Shown piece by piece: positions 17,107-26,297 of a stretch of 32,516 bases of DNA. The position numbers and the translations under genes are program-made. The stretch is taken from positions 1 to 32,516 of the forward strand of contig JAJFGP010000180.1 of NCBI GenBank assembly GCA_021776055.1, read 5' to 3'. Within the stretch, counting starts at the first letter, position 1. The number at the start of each line of letters is the position of its first letter. The notes beneath the pieces were generated by a model. It ran no database searches, was not told the DNA's origin, and saw only the letters and a program-made list of their open reading frames with translations. The stretch comes from Kiloniellaceae bacterium (GTDB taxonomy: Bacteria > Pseudomonadota > Alphaproteobacteria > Kiloniellales > J153).

Positions 17107-18060
17107 CTACTTGCGCTTGGGCAGGACGCCCAGGAGGGTCGGTCCGACCTCGCTTCGAAGCCGTGCCTCGTCCAGGGGCGCAAGCTGATTGGTGGCGATG
17201 ACCTTCTGGACTGCCTCGACATAGTCGGCTCCGCGCTCGGAGTAGCTGGCCAGGTACTTGGCTAGCTTGGTGCCATCCAGGTCCTTGCCCTTCGCCCGGA
17301 CCGCGGCGCGCTGCTCACGGAACTTAGTATAGGCTTTGTGGCCATTGAGGTTGCGGAAGTAAGACGCCACGGATTCCGCTAAGGACGGAAAGCGGCGAAT
17401 ACCGTGTGTCGCGCCCTGATCCCGGTCGCCGGGAATCATGGCGTTGCCATCATCCGTCGTCCATTGACCGAAGAGGGCGTTTCCTTCGGTGGTAAAACGC
17501 GAGGTGCCCCAACCCGACTCGATCGCCGCCTGAGCCAGCGCCAGCGACGGCGGGATTACATCCACCCGCCGGACCAACTCCTTGAGATCGCCGGCCTTGG
17601 TCCCATAGGATTCCGCCAAGTCTTGGAGCCACCCTTGGTCTTGCGCCGATGCCTTCTTGCCCTTCTTCTTTTGAGCCGCCAGATCGAGCAGCCGTTGCCG
17701 GTCCGCGTAGACGTGCTCGTTGGCCTGGAGAACCAGCGGTAGAATCAAAATGACGAAGGCTTGCTTCCGCTTGTCGGCCGGAACCAAACCGCGCCAATCC
17801 TTGGGAATGCGAGGCAAGAACAGCCGTGGCACCCGGACATCGCCGGTGGCGACCGCACCCAGGTCGTAGCCCTGATTCAGAAACCGCTCGATGACGTCGG
17901 TGACTCGGCGTGGTCCAAGCGGACGTGAATCGGCGCTGAGGTAGATGGCAAGAATGATAGGCAGGGCGAAACCGAGCACCGTCAGCAACCCACAGAGGGC
18001 GACAACGGTGCTGCCGGGTTTTCGGGCGTGCTGCGGCTTCGTCCTGATACGTCGCACCAT
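17107..18060 (-). CDS. Bax-like glucosaminidase-domain protein
   Basis: 317 residues from ATG 18060. A basic N-terminus is followed by one membrane segment at residues 19-42 (VVALCGLLTVLGFALPIILAIY), so the bulk is probably periplasmic and membrane-anchored. The C-terminal half matches the Bax / mannosyl-glycoprotein endo-beta-N-acetylglucosaminidase domain. It has LALAQAAIESGWGTSRF with the likely catalytic Glu 181, GNALFGQW, GIRRFPSLAESVASYFRNLN, and SYSERGADYVEAVQKVI near the end. Such proteins cleave peptidoglycan glycan strands. The gene is divergent from the cyclopropane synthase gene with 227 bp between starts. Confidence 0.9.
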   Translation of the reverse strand: MVRRIRTKPQHARKPGSTVVALCGLLTVLGFALPIILAIYLSADSRPLGPRRVTDVIERFLNQGYDLGAVATGDVRVPRLFLPRIPKDWRGLVPADKRKQAFVILILPLVLQANEHVYADRQRLLDLAAQKKKGKKASAQDQGWLQDLAESYGTKAGDLKELVRRVDVIPPSLALAQAAIESGWGTSRFTTEGNALFGQWTTDDGNAMIPGDRDQGATHGIRRFPSLAESVASYFRNLNGHKAYTKFREQRAAVRAKGKDLDGTKLAKYLASYSERGADYVEAVQKVIATNQLAPLDEARLRSEVGPTLLGVLPKRK

Positions 18061-18208
18061 GATGTCCGTTTTGTCGGACCAATGGCCCCGGTTCGACGCA
18101 CCCTAGGGCAAATGTCTTAACGTTCTGGTAAGGCGCGACGTTTGCACCATAAGTTCCTTATTTGTTCTGGATTTTATGGCGCCACGGGGCTTCTGCAGTT
18201 GAAAGTCA

Positions 18209-18237
18209 TTCAAAACACCGTCCAGTATGGCTATAGT
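18209..18237 (+). promoter_or_regulatory. Candidate promoter of the cyclopropane synthase gene
   Basis: TTCAAA (18209-18214) and TATAGT (18232-18237) are separated by 17 bases and lie about 50 bases upstream of the cfa-like start. The -10 box matches TATAAT at five of six positions, the -35 box at four of six. Prediction by eye only. Confidence 0.35.
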
Positions 18238-18287
18238 TCCATGGCTCAAATCGTCCGTGGTGGGAATCAGGCGTTTGGGGGTTGGAC

Positions 18288-19541
18288 ATGCTTTTGGCGA
18301 GACTTCTGCGGGGAATTATCGAGCGCGGTGAGCTGACGCTGATCGACGCGCGCGGCAAACGGCATTGCATGGGCGATCGGACGCGCGGTCCCGCCGTCAC
18401 CATGCGCCTGCATGATCGGCGCCTGCATCGCAGGCTCCTGCTCAATCCACGCTTATATACCGGCGAGGCCTACATGAATGGGACCCTCACGATCGAGGGC
18501 GGGACCATTTATGACTTCCTCGACCTTGTGGGGATGAACACGGGGCTTAGCTCGATCGGCGGTTGGGACGGCCGTTTGGCGCAGGTGCAGAAGCTGTGGC
18601 GTTGGGCCCAGCAATACAACCCCATCGGCCGCGCCCAGGCCAACGTCGCCCACCACTACGACCTGTCGGGCGAACTCTATGAGATGTTCCTGGATTCGGA
18701 CCGGCAATATTCCTGCGCCTATTTTGAAAGCCCGGACTGCACTCTGGAAGCCGCGCAGGTGGCGAAGAAGCGCCATATCGCCGCCAAGCTCGCCTTGCAG
18801 CCAGGCATGCGGGTGCTGGACATCGGCTCGGGATGGGGCGGCATGGCCCTCTACTTGGCACGCACCGCCGATGTCCATGTCACCGGGATTACCCTCTCCG
18901 CCGAGCAACACCGGTTATCGCAGCAACGCGCCATCGCCGAGGGCCTGGAAGACCGGGTCCAGTTCGTCATGCGCGACTATCGCGAGGAGACCGGTACGTA
19001 CGACCGTATCGTCTCGGTCGGCATGTTCGAACACGTGGGAGTGCCGCACTACAGAACCTTCTTCCGCCGGGTCAATGAATTGCTCACGGACGACGGTGTC
19101 GCCCTGCTCCACACCATTTCGCACATGGATCCACCCGCAGCCACCAACCCCTGGCTGCAGAAATACATCTTCCCTGGCGGCTATTGCCCGTCGCTGTCCG
19201 AAATTTTGCCGTATACCGAGCAATTCGGCCTGTGGGTCACGGATGTCGAGGTTCTACGCCTGCACTACGCCGAGACACTGCGCCATTGGCGTGCCCGTTT
19301 TGTGGCCAATTGGGACAAGGCCGCGGAACTCTATGACGAACGCTTCTGCCGCATGTGGGAGTTCTATTTGGCGGGGAGCGAAATGGCGTTTCGGCATCAA
19401 GGTCAGATCGTCGCACAGGTTCAAATCACCAAGTCCGTCGATACCTTGCCAATTACACGCGACTACATGACCGAGTGGGAGCGCGCCAACACCCCGGCCC
19501 GCGCAGGCACGGAGCCCCGCCGCCTCAAATCGGTTAGGTGA
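18288..19541 (+). CDS. cfa: Cyclopropane-fatty-acyl-phospholipid synthase family protein
   Basis: 417 residues from ATG 18288, with a G-rich stretch just upstream; a TTG two codons earlier is less likely. The enzyme transfers a methylene group from S-adenosylmethionine to the double bond of acyl chains in membrane phospholipids. Visible hallmarks are NVAHHYDLSGELYEMFLD, CAYFESPDCTLEAAQ, the SAM-binding VLDIGSGWGG near residue 175, SVGMFEHVGVPHY, and YIFPGGYCPSLSE with the conserved cysteine near residue 301. Length fits the family. It is likely active at the inner face of the membrane. Because relatives include other lipid methyltransferases, the exact product is inferred. Confidence 0.92.
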   Translation: MLLARLLRGIIERGELTLIDARGKRHCMGDRTRGPAVTMRLHDRRLHRRLLLNPRLYTGEAYMNGTLTIEGGTIYDFLDLVGMNTGLSSIGGWDGRLAQVQKLWRWAQQYNPIGRAQANVAHHYDLSGELYEMFLDSDRQYSCAYFESPDCTLEAAQVAKKRHIAAKLALQPGMRVLDIGSGWGGMALYLARTADVHVTGITLSAEQHRLSQQRAIAEGLEDRVQFVMRDYREETGTYDRIVSVGMFEHVGVPHYRTFFRRVNELLTDDGVALLHTISHMDPPAATNPWLQKYIFPGGYCPSLSEILPYTEQFGLWVTDVEVLRLHYAETLRHWRARFVANWDKAAELYDERFCRMWEFYLAGSEMAFRHQGQIVAQVQITKSVDTLPITRDYMTEWERANTPARAGTEPRRLKSVR

Positions 19542-19606
19542 GACGTCCGCCACCTGTGTGCGTGATCGCCGCGTTATGGGCCGGGTTAATGGCACAGGCA
19601 GGCGGT

Positions 19607-20005
19607 CTAGTTTGTGGCCGCGGCACTTGCCCCCTGTGCCCGGATGGGATTGGGCCCTGCACACCGCGCATCGAGAGCCGCGAGAAAGAGCGACGGCATC
19701 TTTTCATTCCAGCGGTCGGGATTTGATTCCAACCAAGAGGTGAAGGTTTGCTCGAGTTCGTTGACCGTAACCTTGATGGCACAGTCCGTAATCCCGTTAA
19801 CGGCGGCATTTAGCTTTGGGTCCGCAATCTTGCCCAGGCGTGCCATGGCACCATAGGTATCGTAGACACCCTGGACAAAGCCCCAGCGCTCCTGCTGAGA
19901 GCCCATCAGGTAGTCATCGGCCGACATGTAGACCTCGGCCGCAGCCGCCGGCCCGCATACCAGAGCAAGTGCCAGCGCCTGCCCAAAAAGAGCATGCCGT
20001 CTCAT
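19607..20005 (-). CDS. Small exported protein, function unknown
   Basis: 132 residues from ATG 20005, preceded by GGTGG; the frame is open further upstream but the signal peptide begins here. The signal (MRRHALFGQALALALVCG) ends near PAAAAEVYM. The mature part has SADDYLMGS, a WGFVQGVYDTYG segment, and two cysteines that may form a disulfide. The pattern of a small exported protein with a W-x-F-V-x-G-V-x-D segment recalls Rap1a/Tai-type small periplasmic proteins, but the match is weak and I do not assign it. It is followed upstream by an AT-rich region toward the next gene. Confidence 0.7.
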   Translation of the reverse strand: MRRHALFGQALALALVCGPAAAAEVYMSADDYLMGSQQERWGFVQGVYDTYGAMARLGKIADPKLNAAVNGITDCAIKVTVNELEQTFTSWLESNPDRWNEKMPSLFLAALDARCAGPNPIRAQGASAAATN

Positions 20006-20284
20006 CGCACCACCATGATTGTTCAGGGAGCGGCCCATCCCTCTGCCGCCCCCAATTTGCCGCGTTAAGCGCGGTTCCAGGCTTGATTGTGCGGCAGAGA
20101 TACTAAGAATATTTATATAGAACACTGCTTTTGTATTATATTTAAGATAGTTACAGATTATTCCTCATGTCTATTCTTACAATTTACGCACAACTAGAAA
20201 GGCCTGAACACCATGGCTTCCATTGCATAAGGAATCGGAAGGCGTTAGCTTTATAAGCTGTTTCAAACGGTCGGATACGTGCCT
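20006..20284. promoter_or_regulatory. AT-rich divergent intergenic region
   Basis: This 279-bp region separates two divergent small genes. Around 20100-20180 it is clearly AT-rich compared with its surroundings (ATATTTATATAG, then TTTTGTATTATATTTAAG), which fits promoter DNA for one or both genes. I could not fix a single -35/-10 pair with confidence. Confidence 0.35.
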
Positions 20285-20461
20285 ATGGCGACGCAAACAG
20301 CGTACTCTGGCGACGATACGGAGCATTCTCCGACGGGCGATTTGACGGGCGTTTCGAGGCCGAGGAGATTCACCGGCCCACGCCGGGTTATCGTGATTGC
20401 CTTGGCCTCGCTGTTAGGCTGGGCAATTCTTCTTATTCCCCTGCTTTGGAATCTGGTGTAG
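20285..20461 (+). CDS. Putative small single-helix membrane protein
   Basis: 58 residues from ATG 20285 (a GTG two codons earlier is also possible). A polar, Thr/Asp-rich first half is followed by a basic turn (RPRRFTGPRR) and one membrane helix (VIVIALASLLGWAILLIPLLW) that reaches the C-terminus. The positive-inside rule puts the N-terminus in the cytoplasm. No family is recognised and the ribosome site is poor. A strong forward terminator 110 bases downstream is consistent with transcription of this strand. It could also be a chance open frame. Confidence 0.45.
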   Translation: MATQTAYSGDDTEHSPTGDLTGVSRPRRFTGPRRVIVIALASLLGWAILLIPLLWNLV

Positions 20462-20489
20462 CGGACCGGCGCACGTATCGACAAACCGG

Positions 20490-20604
20490 TTGCCAAACTG
20501 TCTCAAGTGCATTTAAATGGTGTTCAGTGGACAATCCTTTACGAACAACAATCTCCCCGATTGACCACCGAAAGCCCCGTCCGCCGCGACGGGGCTTTCT
20601 TTTT
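20490..20604 (+). ncRNA. Candidate small RNA with its own promoter and terminator
   Basis: TTGCCA (20490-20495) and TTAAAT (20513-20518), 17 bases apart, could be a promoter. A start near 20525 would give an RNA of about 80 bases ending at the intrinsic terminator at 20570-20604. There is no open frame of note in this span. The RNA would end six bases before the stop codon of the oppositely oriented DMGDH-like gene. Alternatively the terminator simply ends the upstream small membrane protein transcript. Confidence 0.35.
20570..20604 (+). terminator. Strong intrinsic terminator
   Basis: GAAAGCCCCGTC (20570-20581) pairs perfectly with GACGGGGCTTTC (20588-20599) around a six-base loop, followed by TTTTT. 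This is a textbook rho-independent terminator for forward transcription. On the reverse strand no T-tract follows, so it is less suited to end the DMGDH-like operon. Confidence 0.9.
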
Positions 20605-20609
20605 GTGCT

Positions 20610-23030
20610 CTACCCCCGCATACGCTCGGCGGCAGGATCGAACAGCGGGTCGGAGACCAGCCGGGCGGGGCGCATTTCGCCGAGGATTTCGATCTCGACG
20701 TCGCGGCCCTCTTCGATCAGCTCGGGCGGCAGGAAGCCTAACGCCACCGACTTCTCCACATAGTGGGCATAGCCGCCCGAGGTAACGAAGCCGACGACTT
20801 TGCCGCCATGCCAGATGGGTTCGTCGGCCCACACGTCGGCGTCGTCGGCCTCGACCACGAAGGTACAGAGTTGCCGCGATGGGCCCTTGGCCTTGTCGGC
20901 GGCGGCCGCCGCCTTGCCGATAAAATCGGCGGCCTTGTTGTAAGACATGAAGCGGTCCAGCCCGGTTTCCTGAGGCGTATAGTCGGGCTTGAACTCGCGC
21001 AGCCACGAGCCGAAGGATTTCTCCAGCCGCAGACTCATCATGGCGCGCATGCCGAAGGGTCGAAGCCCAAGATCGCGTCCCGCTTCCGCTAGGGTGTGGT
21101 AGAGCGCTACCTGGTTGGCCGCCGGCACGTAGATTTCATAGCCCAGATCGCCGGTGTAGGTGACCCGCTGCACCAGCGCCTCGCACAAGCCCACGTCCAG
21201 CGCCCGTACGCCAAGGAATGGGAAGGCCTCGCGCGACACGTCGACGGTGGTCACCCGCGCCATCAGCTCGCGGGACTTGGGTCCGGCGATCTGGAAACCA
21301 ATGCGTTCCGCCGTGATGTTGCGCAGGCTCACCGAACCATCGTCCGGCAATTGCTGCTGGAACCAGCGCATGTGATAGGCCTGGGAGTTGAAAGAGGCGG
21401 TAAGCTGGAAGTGGTCGTCCGCCAGCCGCGAGATGGTGAAATCGCCGATCAGCCGCCCCTTGGGGCTGAGCATGGGGGTCAGCGAGATGCGCCCCACCTT
21501 GGGAATTCGCCCGGCCATGACGCGGTCGAGCCAGGCTTCGGCACCGGGGCCCGAGACCTCGTACTTGCCGAAATTATGTACCTCGTTGATGCCCACGGCG
21601 GCACGCACGGCACGGCATTCCTCGCCCACGGCGGCGAAGGCGTTGGAACGGCGGAAGCTGGGTGTCTCGTATGTCGGCTCGCCCTTGGGGGCGAAATAGT
21701 TGGCGTGCTCCATGCCATAGGCGGCGCCGAACACGGCGCGCTGACCCTTCCAGATTTCGTAGGCCGGGGTGGCATCCAGTGGCCGGCCCACCGGCAGTTC
21801 CTCGTTGGGATAGCCCACGGAAAAGCGCCGCTGGTAGTTTTCCACCACCTTGTTGCGGGTCCAGGCGCTGGTAGCGAAATCGCCGAAGCGGGCCACGTCC
21901 ATGGCGAAGACGTCGCGCGACGGCTCGCCCTCGATCATCCATTCCGCCAGGGTCAGGCCGACCCCGCCGCCTTGGCTGAAGCCGGCCATCACGGCGCAGG
22001 CCGACCAGTAGTTGCGCAAGCCCGGCACCGACCCGACCAGCGGATTGCCGTCGGGCGCGAAGGTAAAGGGGCCGTTGATGATGGTCTTGACCCCGGCGCG
22101 CTCCAGCACCGGATAGCGGCGGTAGGCCGTTTCGATGGCATCGCCGATGCGCTCCAGCTTGTCAGGCAGCAGCTCGTGGCCGAAATCGGCGGGCGTGCCG
22201 TTCACCGCCCAGGGGTCGCAATCCTGCTCGTAGAAGCCGATGACCAGGCCGCGGCCCTCTTGGCGCAAATAGCTTTCGCCCTCGGGGTCCATCACGTGGG
22301 GCAGTTCGCTGTCGCGCTCGTACACCTCCGGGATATCGTCGGTCACCAGATACTGGTGCTCCATGGCGTGCAGCGGCAGGCGTACCCCGGCCAGCGCTCC
22401 CACCTCGCGGGCCCATAGCCCGGCCGCGTTGACCACGTGTTCGGCGGTGATGGTGCCCTGCTCGGTGACCACATCCCAACCGCCGTCCGGGCGTGGGTTG
22501 AGGGCAAGCACCGGATTGCGCAGCACGATCTCGGCTCCGCCCAGGCGCGCGGCCTTGGCATAGGCGTGGGTGGTGCCCGAGGGATCGAGATGGCCGTCGA
22601 GGGGATCGTAAAGCGCGCCGAGGACGCCATCCGTGTTGGTGATCGGCGAAATCTTGCGGATTTCATCGGGCCCGACGATTTCGGTTTCCAGACCCATGTA
22701 GCGATGCTTGGCGCGCTCGGCCTTGAGGAAATCCATGCGCTCGGGCGTACACGCCAAGGTCAGCCCGCCGACATGGTGCAAGCCGCAGACCTGCCCGGAA
22801 ATCTCCTCAAGCTCCTTGTACAGACGGATCGTATAGCCCTGCAGCGCCGCCATGTTGGTATCGGCGTTGAGGGTATGGAAGCCGCCGGCGGCATGCCAGG
22901 TGGAACCCGAGGTCAACTCGGAACGTTCGATCAGCATCACATCCGACCAACCCAACTTGGTGAGATGATAGAGCACACTGCAGCCGACGACGCCGCCGCC
23001 GATGACGGCAACACGGGTGTGGGATTTCAT
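20610..23030 (-). CDS. Dimethylglycine/sarcosine dehydrogenase-like flavoprotein with GcvT domain
   Basis: 806 residues from ATG 23030, with AAGGAG eight bases upstream. The N-terminal DAO-type FAD domain opens with VAVIGGGVVGCSVLYHL. SGSTWHAAGG places a histidine at residue 46, where dimethylglycine dehydrogenase-type enzymes attach FAD covalently. A FAO-type linker region is followed from about residue 430 by a folate-binding GcvT-like domain (AVGINEVHNFGKYEVSGPGA, YTGDLGYEIYVPA, RLEKSFGSWLREF). Such enzymes oxidise N-methyl groups of dimethylglycine, sarcosine or 4-methylaminobutanoate and pass formaldehyde to tetrahydrofolate. It follows the DAO-family oxidase gene by 18 bp. The exact substrate is inferred. 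Confidence 0.92.
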   Translation of the reverse strand: MKSHTRVAVIGGGVVGCSVLYHLTKLGWSDVMLIERSELTSGSTWHAAGGFHTLNADTNMAALQGYTIRLYKELEEISGQVCGLHHVGGLTLACTPERMDFLKAERAKHRYMGLETEIVGPDEIRKISPITNTDGVLGALYDPLDGHLDPSGTTHAYAKAARLGGAEIVLRNPVLALNPRPDGGWDVVTEQGTITAEHVVNAAGLWAREVGALAGVRLPLHAMEHQYLVTDDIPEVYERDSELPHVMDPEGESYLRQEGRGLVIGFYEQDCDPWAVNGTPADFGHELLPDKLERIGDAIETAYRRYPVLERAGVKTIINGPFTFAPDGNPLVGSVPGLRNYWSACAVMAGFSQGGGVGLTLAEWMIEGEPSRDVFAMDVARFGDFATSAWTRNKVVENYQRRFSVGYPNEELPVGRPLDATPAYEIWKGQRAVFGAAYGMEHANYFAPKGEPTYETPSFRRSNAFAAVGEECRAVRAAVGINEVHNFGKYEVSGPGAEAWLDRVMAGRIPKVGRISLTPMLSPKGRLIGDFTISRLADDHFQLTASFNSQAYHMRWFQQQLPDDGSVSLRNITAERIGFQIAGPKSRELMARVTTVDVSREAFPFLGVRALDVGLCEALVQRVTYTGDLGYEIYVPAANQVALYHTLAEAGRDLGLRPFGMRAMMSLRLEKSFGSWLREFKPDYTPQETGLDRFMSYNKAADFIGKAAAAADKAKGPSRQLCTFVVEADDADVWADEPIWHGGKVVGFVTSGGYAHYVEKSVALGFLPPELIEEGRDVEIEILGEMRPARLVSDPLFDPAAERMRG

Positions 23031-23048
23031 GATCAGCGCTCCTTGGTA

Positions 23049-24353
23049 TTAACCCAGCACCGAGAAGCTGGAATTCGGGTTGATCTCGCGGTTACGCGAA
23101 TAGAAGCCGAGGCTGACCTCGCGCCCGATGTGCTTCAGGGTGAAGCGCACCGGATCGTTGTCGTGGTCGTGGCCGCTCTCGCAGGCGTCCACCAAGGTGG
23201 CCATCATCTCGCCGGAGATGGGCGCGTTCTTGAACTGATTGCCGCTGGAGCCTACAGCCATATAGAAGCCCGGCAGGTCCGATTTGTCGTAAATAGGAAT
23301 CCAGTCGTCGGTCACATCGTATAGCTCGACCAGGCCCTTGGCGTGTTCGGGCACGCCCAGGGTGGGAATACGCTGGCCGTAGCGCAGCACCTGTACGCGC
23401 CATTGTTCGGAAAATTCGCGGTCGAAATCGTCCGGGTCCACCCATTGCTTTTCGTCGCAGGCCGGGTCTTCCGAGCCGATGAGAATGTGATTGCCGGTTT
23501 CCGGGCGGATATAGGCGCCGATATCGCTGTCGGAGAACACGCAGCCCTCGCCTTCGTATGCCACGCCCTTGGGCGCGGGCACATGGCAGACCTCGTGGCG
23601 CAGCGCCCGAGTCTTGATCTTCATGCCCTCCTCGACCCCGGCCATACGGTTGATCTTGAAGGAATGAGGTCCGGCTACGTTGATCACCACCGGCGCATCG
23701 ATCTGCTCGCCGCCGTCCAAGGTGATACCGGCAACCCGCCCGGCGGCCTGGCGAATCTCCGTTACCGCGACGTTGAAGCGGAAGACGGCGCCGTTCGCCT
23801 CGGCGGCGCGCTGCAGGTTGTGGGCGGAAAGCTGGGGGTCGGTGACGTATCCGCCGGTGGGGAAGAATACGGCGCCGGAAAGTGGCGTCGGGTTGGTCTC
23901 GCCGAAGGCGGGATCGTCGGGCCGCTTGGGCGGGAAGAAGGAATCGAGCACGATCATGGGCAGCTTTGCGATGGCCTGGGCGGCATCGAGATCCTCATAG
24001 GGGCAACCGATCTCGTCCATGGTGCGTTTCACCGGGGCCAACTCCTGATTCCCCGGCGTTTTCAAGACCATGCAGCCGCAATCGACATAGCGGGCAAGGC
24101 CGCGCTCGTCCGGGGCGCCGAGAAAGGCCTCCCAATCGTTCCAATAGAAATGGCTCTCATAGGCGATAGCCGAGCCATCGGCGGTGGAATAGTAGGGCCG
24201 GATAATGGCGCACGAGCCCGAGGTGGAGCCGTAGCCGGCGGCGGGTAGCTTATCCACCCCCAGCACCGAGCGGCCCTGACGCGCCAGCGCCAACGCCGTG
24301 GCCGCCCCGATCACGCCGGCGCCAATGACGATCGCGTCGAATGCCTTACCCAT
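23049..24353 (-). CDS. DAO-family FAD-dependent oxidoreductase
   Basis: 434 residues from ATG 24353; GGAAGGG upstream supports it over a TTG seven codons earlier. The N-terminal dinucleotide-binding motif is IVIGAGVIGAATALALARQG, followed by GYGSTSGSCAIIRPYYS. The C-terminal end has GFYMAVGSSGNQFKNAPISG, the second FAD contact typical of DAO-family sarcosine/glycine oxidases. It probably oxidises an N-methylated or secondary amino acid. It is the first gene of an operon with the DMGDH-like gene (18-bp gap), and the pair is divergent from an MttB-family methyltransferase gene. Together they point to stepwise breakdown of a methylated amine; the substrate is not determined by sequence. Confidence 0.9.
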   Translation of the reverse strand: MGKAFDAIVIGAGVIGAATALALARQGRSVLGVDKLPAAGYGSTSGSCAIIRPYYSTADGSAIAYESHFYWNDWEAFLGAPDERGLARYVDCGCMVLKTPGNQELAPVKRTMDEIGCPYEDLDAAQAIAKLPMIVLDSFFPPKRPDDPAFGETNPTPLSGAVFFPTGGYVTDPQLSAHNLQRAAEANGAVFRFNVAVTEIRQAAGRVAGITLDGGEQIDAPVVINVAGPHSFKINRMAGVEEGMKIKTRALRHEVCHVPAPKGVAYEGEGCVFSDSDIGAYIRPETGNHILIGSEDPACDEKQWVDPDDFDREFSEQWRVQVLRYGQRIPTLGVPEHAKGLVELYDVTDDWIPIYDKSDLPGFYMAVGSSGNQFKNAPISGEMMATLVDACESGHDHDNDPVRFTLKHIGREVSLGFYSRNREINPNSSFSVLG

Positions 24354-24654
24354 AGATTTCTTAGCCCTTCCCAAAGAACGTCAGCGGACGGTCTATATGA
24401 AACAATCCCTTGGAGGCAAAGAGTTTTCTGTAGGCGGAGTCGGAGCGTCTGATAGCGACCTGGAGACCGATTTCCGGGGCCAAAATCAGAACCTACTCGA
24501 GAAGCGGACCTTCCCAGCCTGAACCCTGACTTCGCAGAATGACCCTACTCGGGGCGGCTTGTCTCCGTTCAACTGCCGACTCTGCTTCACCAACAATCGT
24601 CTGGGTGATAACATTCAATCCAATCAAAGCGATATCCTGGATTTGGAGGGTCGA
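24354..24654. promoter_or_regulatory. 301-bp divergent control region between the DAO oxidase and first MttB gene
   Basis: The region separates two divergent starts and must hold promoters for both. GGAGGG at 24645-24650 is the ribosome site of the MttB gene. Short open frames cross it without coding character. I found no long palindrome or riboswitch-like fold by eye. Confidence 0.4.
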
Positions 24655-26196
24655 ATGACACAACGCGCCGGGGGTCGCCAAGGTCGCCAAGCACGAAGGG
24701 CGCGACCAGGTAAAGCCGTCGTCGGCCCAGGCCTTCCAGGTGGCAGCTATAAGCCCCTGTCCGACCGGGATGTTGAACGCATTCACGAAACGGCGCTCGA
24801 CCTCCTGGAACAGGTTGGCATGGCCAACCCCCTTCCCATCCTGAAAGAACACGCCTTGGCGAAGGGGTGTTGGCTCGATGAACACAACCGGCTCTGCTTC
24901 CCACGGGCCTTGGTGGAGGACGTGATCGCGGCCGTGCCCCGCACCTTCGTGACCCTGGGCCGCGATCCAAAGTACGACCATGAAAACGCCGCCGGGCGCG
25001 TTCATTTCGGTCCCGGCGGAGATTCGATCTCGACTCTGGATGTGGACGAGCACCGATACCGGCCATCGACCATTATCGACGTCTACGACTTCGCCCGCCT
25101 GATTGACCGACTAGAGCACGTGCACGACTTTTCCCAGGTCGTGGTCGCCACCGACATCGCCGATCTACGGTCCGCCGATATCAACATGGCCTATGCCGCC
25201 ATGGCCGGCACCACAAAGCACATCGTGCTATCGCCCAACAACGCCCGTCATCTGGACGATCTGATCCATCTCATGGATCTGGTTCTTGGGGGCGAGGGCA
25301 AGCACAGGGAGCGGCCGTTCTGTTCGGCCGGCGGCTGTTGCGTCGTCTCGCCGCTCGCCTACGGTGACGAGAATAGCGAGGTCTGTCTCGCCGCCACTCG
25401 GATCGGTGCTCCGGTCTGGGCGGTGATGGCACCGCAGACGGGGGCGACCGCGCCGGCGGCACTCGCTGGTACGCTCGCCCAGGTGACGGCGGAGAGCCTG
25501 GCCGCGCTGCTTCTGGTCCAATTGGTGGTGCCGGGTCATTCCATGGCCTTCGGACCCTGGCCTTTTGTCTCCGACTTGCGCACCGGGGCCTTCACCGGTG
25601 GCGGCGGCGAGCAGGCCGTACTGGCGGCGGCAGCGGCCCAGATCGGCCTCTTCTACGGCCTCCCTACCTCGGTCGGTGCCGGCATGTCCGACGCCAAGTG
25701 GCCCGACGCCCAAATGGGTTTCGAGAAGGGGGTGACCGTCACCGCGGCGGCGCTCGCCGGCGCCAAAGTCTCCGAGGCCTGCGGTATGATGGCAAGCCTG
25801 ATGGGCTGCTCCTTCGAGACCATGGTCATCGACAACGACATGTTGGGCATGATCCAGCGCTTGCTGAAGGGCGTTGAGGTCAGCGACGAGACGCTTTCAT
25901 TCGAGGTAATCAAGGAGGTAGTCCGAGGACCCGGCCACTATCTGGGTCATCCCCAGACTCTTTCGCTCATGGAGACCGAATATCTTTATCCCAAGCTTGC
26001 CGACCGGACCAGCCAGGCCGAATGGCAAGACGCGGGAAGCGCCGACATCCTGGAAGCCGCCAAGACGCGTGTGCACAAGATCCTCTCGGCTCACTATCCC
26101 GCTTACATCGATCCCGCTACCGACGCCAAGGTCCGCGAACACTTTAAAATCCACCTGCCCGAAGAGGCCATGCGTCTCGGCAACGGCCGCTGGTGA
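24655..26196 (+). CDS. Trimethylamine methyltransferase (MttB) family protein, first copy
   Basis: 513 residues from ATG 24655, with GGAGGG four bases upstream; the frame is open to 24559 but unsupported. A basic Gly/Arg-rich leader (GGRQGRQARRARPG) precedes the family fold: LSDRDVERIHETALDLLEQVG, HFGPGGDSIS, SAGGCCVVSPLAYG and GLPTSVGAGMSDAKWPDAQ. The frame has no internal UAG, so it is a non-pyrrolysine member, like the glycine-betaine methyltransferase MtgB. Such proteins move a methyl group from a quaternary or tertiary amine to a corrinoid protein. No corrinoid protein lies nearby, so the acceptor must be elsewhere or the reaction differs. Confidence 0.92.
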   Translation: MTQRAGGRQGRQARRARPGKAVVGPGLPGGSYKPLSDRDVERIHETALDLLEQVGMANPLPILKEHALAKGCWLDEHNRLCFPRALVEDVIAAVPRTFVTLGRDPKYDHENAAGRVHFGPGGDSISTLDVDEHRYRPSTIIDVYDFARLIDRLEHVHDFSQVVVATDIADLRSADINMAYAAMAGTTKHIVLSPNNARHLDDLIHLMDLVLGGEGKHRERPFCSAGGCCVVSPLAYGDENSEVCLAATRIGAPVWAVMAPQTGATAPAALAGTLAQVTAESLAALLLVQLVVPGHSMAFGPWPFVSDLRTGAFTGGGGEQAVLAAAAAQIGLFYGLPTSVGAGMSDAKWPDAQMGFEKGVTVTAAALAGAKVSEACGMMASLMGCSFETMVIDNDMLGMIQRLLKGVEVSDETLSFEVIKEVVRGPGHYLGHPQTLSLMETEYLYPKLADRTSQAEWQDAGSADILEAAKTRVHKILSAHYPAYIDPATDAKVREHFKIHLPEEAMRLGNGRW

Positions 26197-26297
26197 TGGC
26201 CGGTGCGGCTGCCCCCGCCTATCCCCCCCTAGCGCTGGCACCAAAGCGATGCTAGCATCCAGCCTCATACTGCCGTGCTGGGAGAGGGGCGACAGTT

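Noticed and set aside
21096-22418. 440-codon open frame antisense to the DMGDH-like gene
   Set aside because: It is rich in His, Gly and Ala as expected from the complement of GC-rich codons, and the sense strand encodes a clear flavoprotein.
23343-24248. 301-codon open frame antisense to the DAO oxidase gene
   Set aside because: Mirror of the real gene with no recognisable domain.
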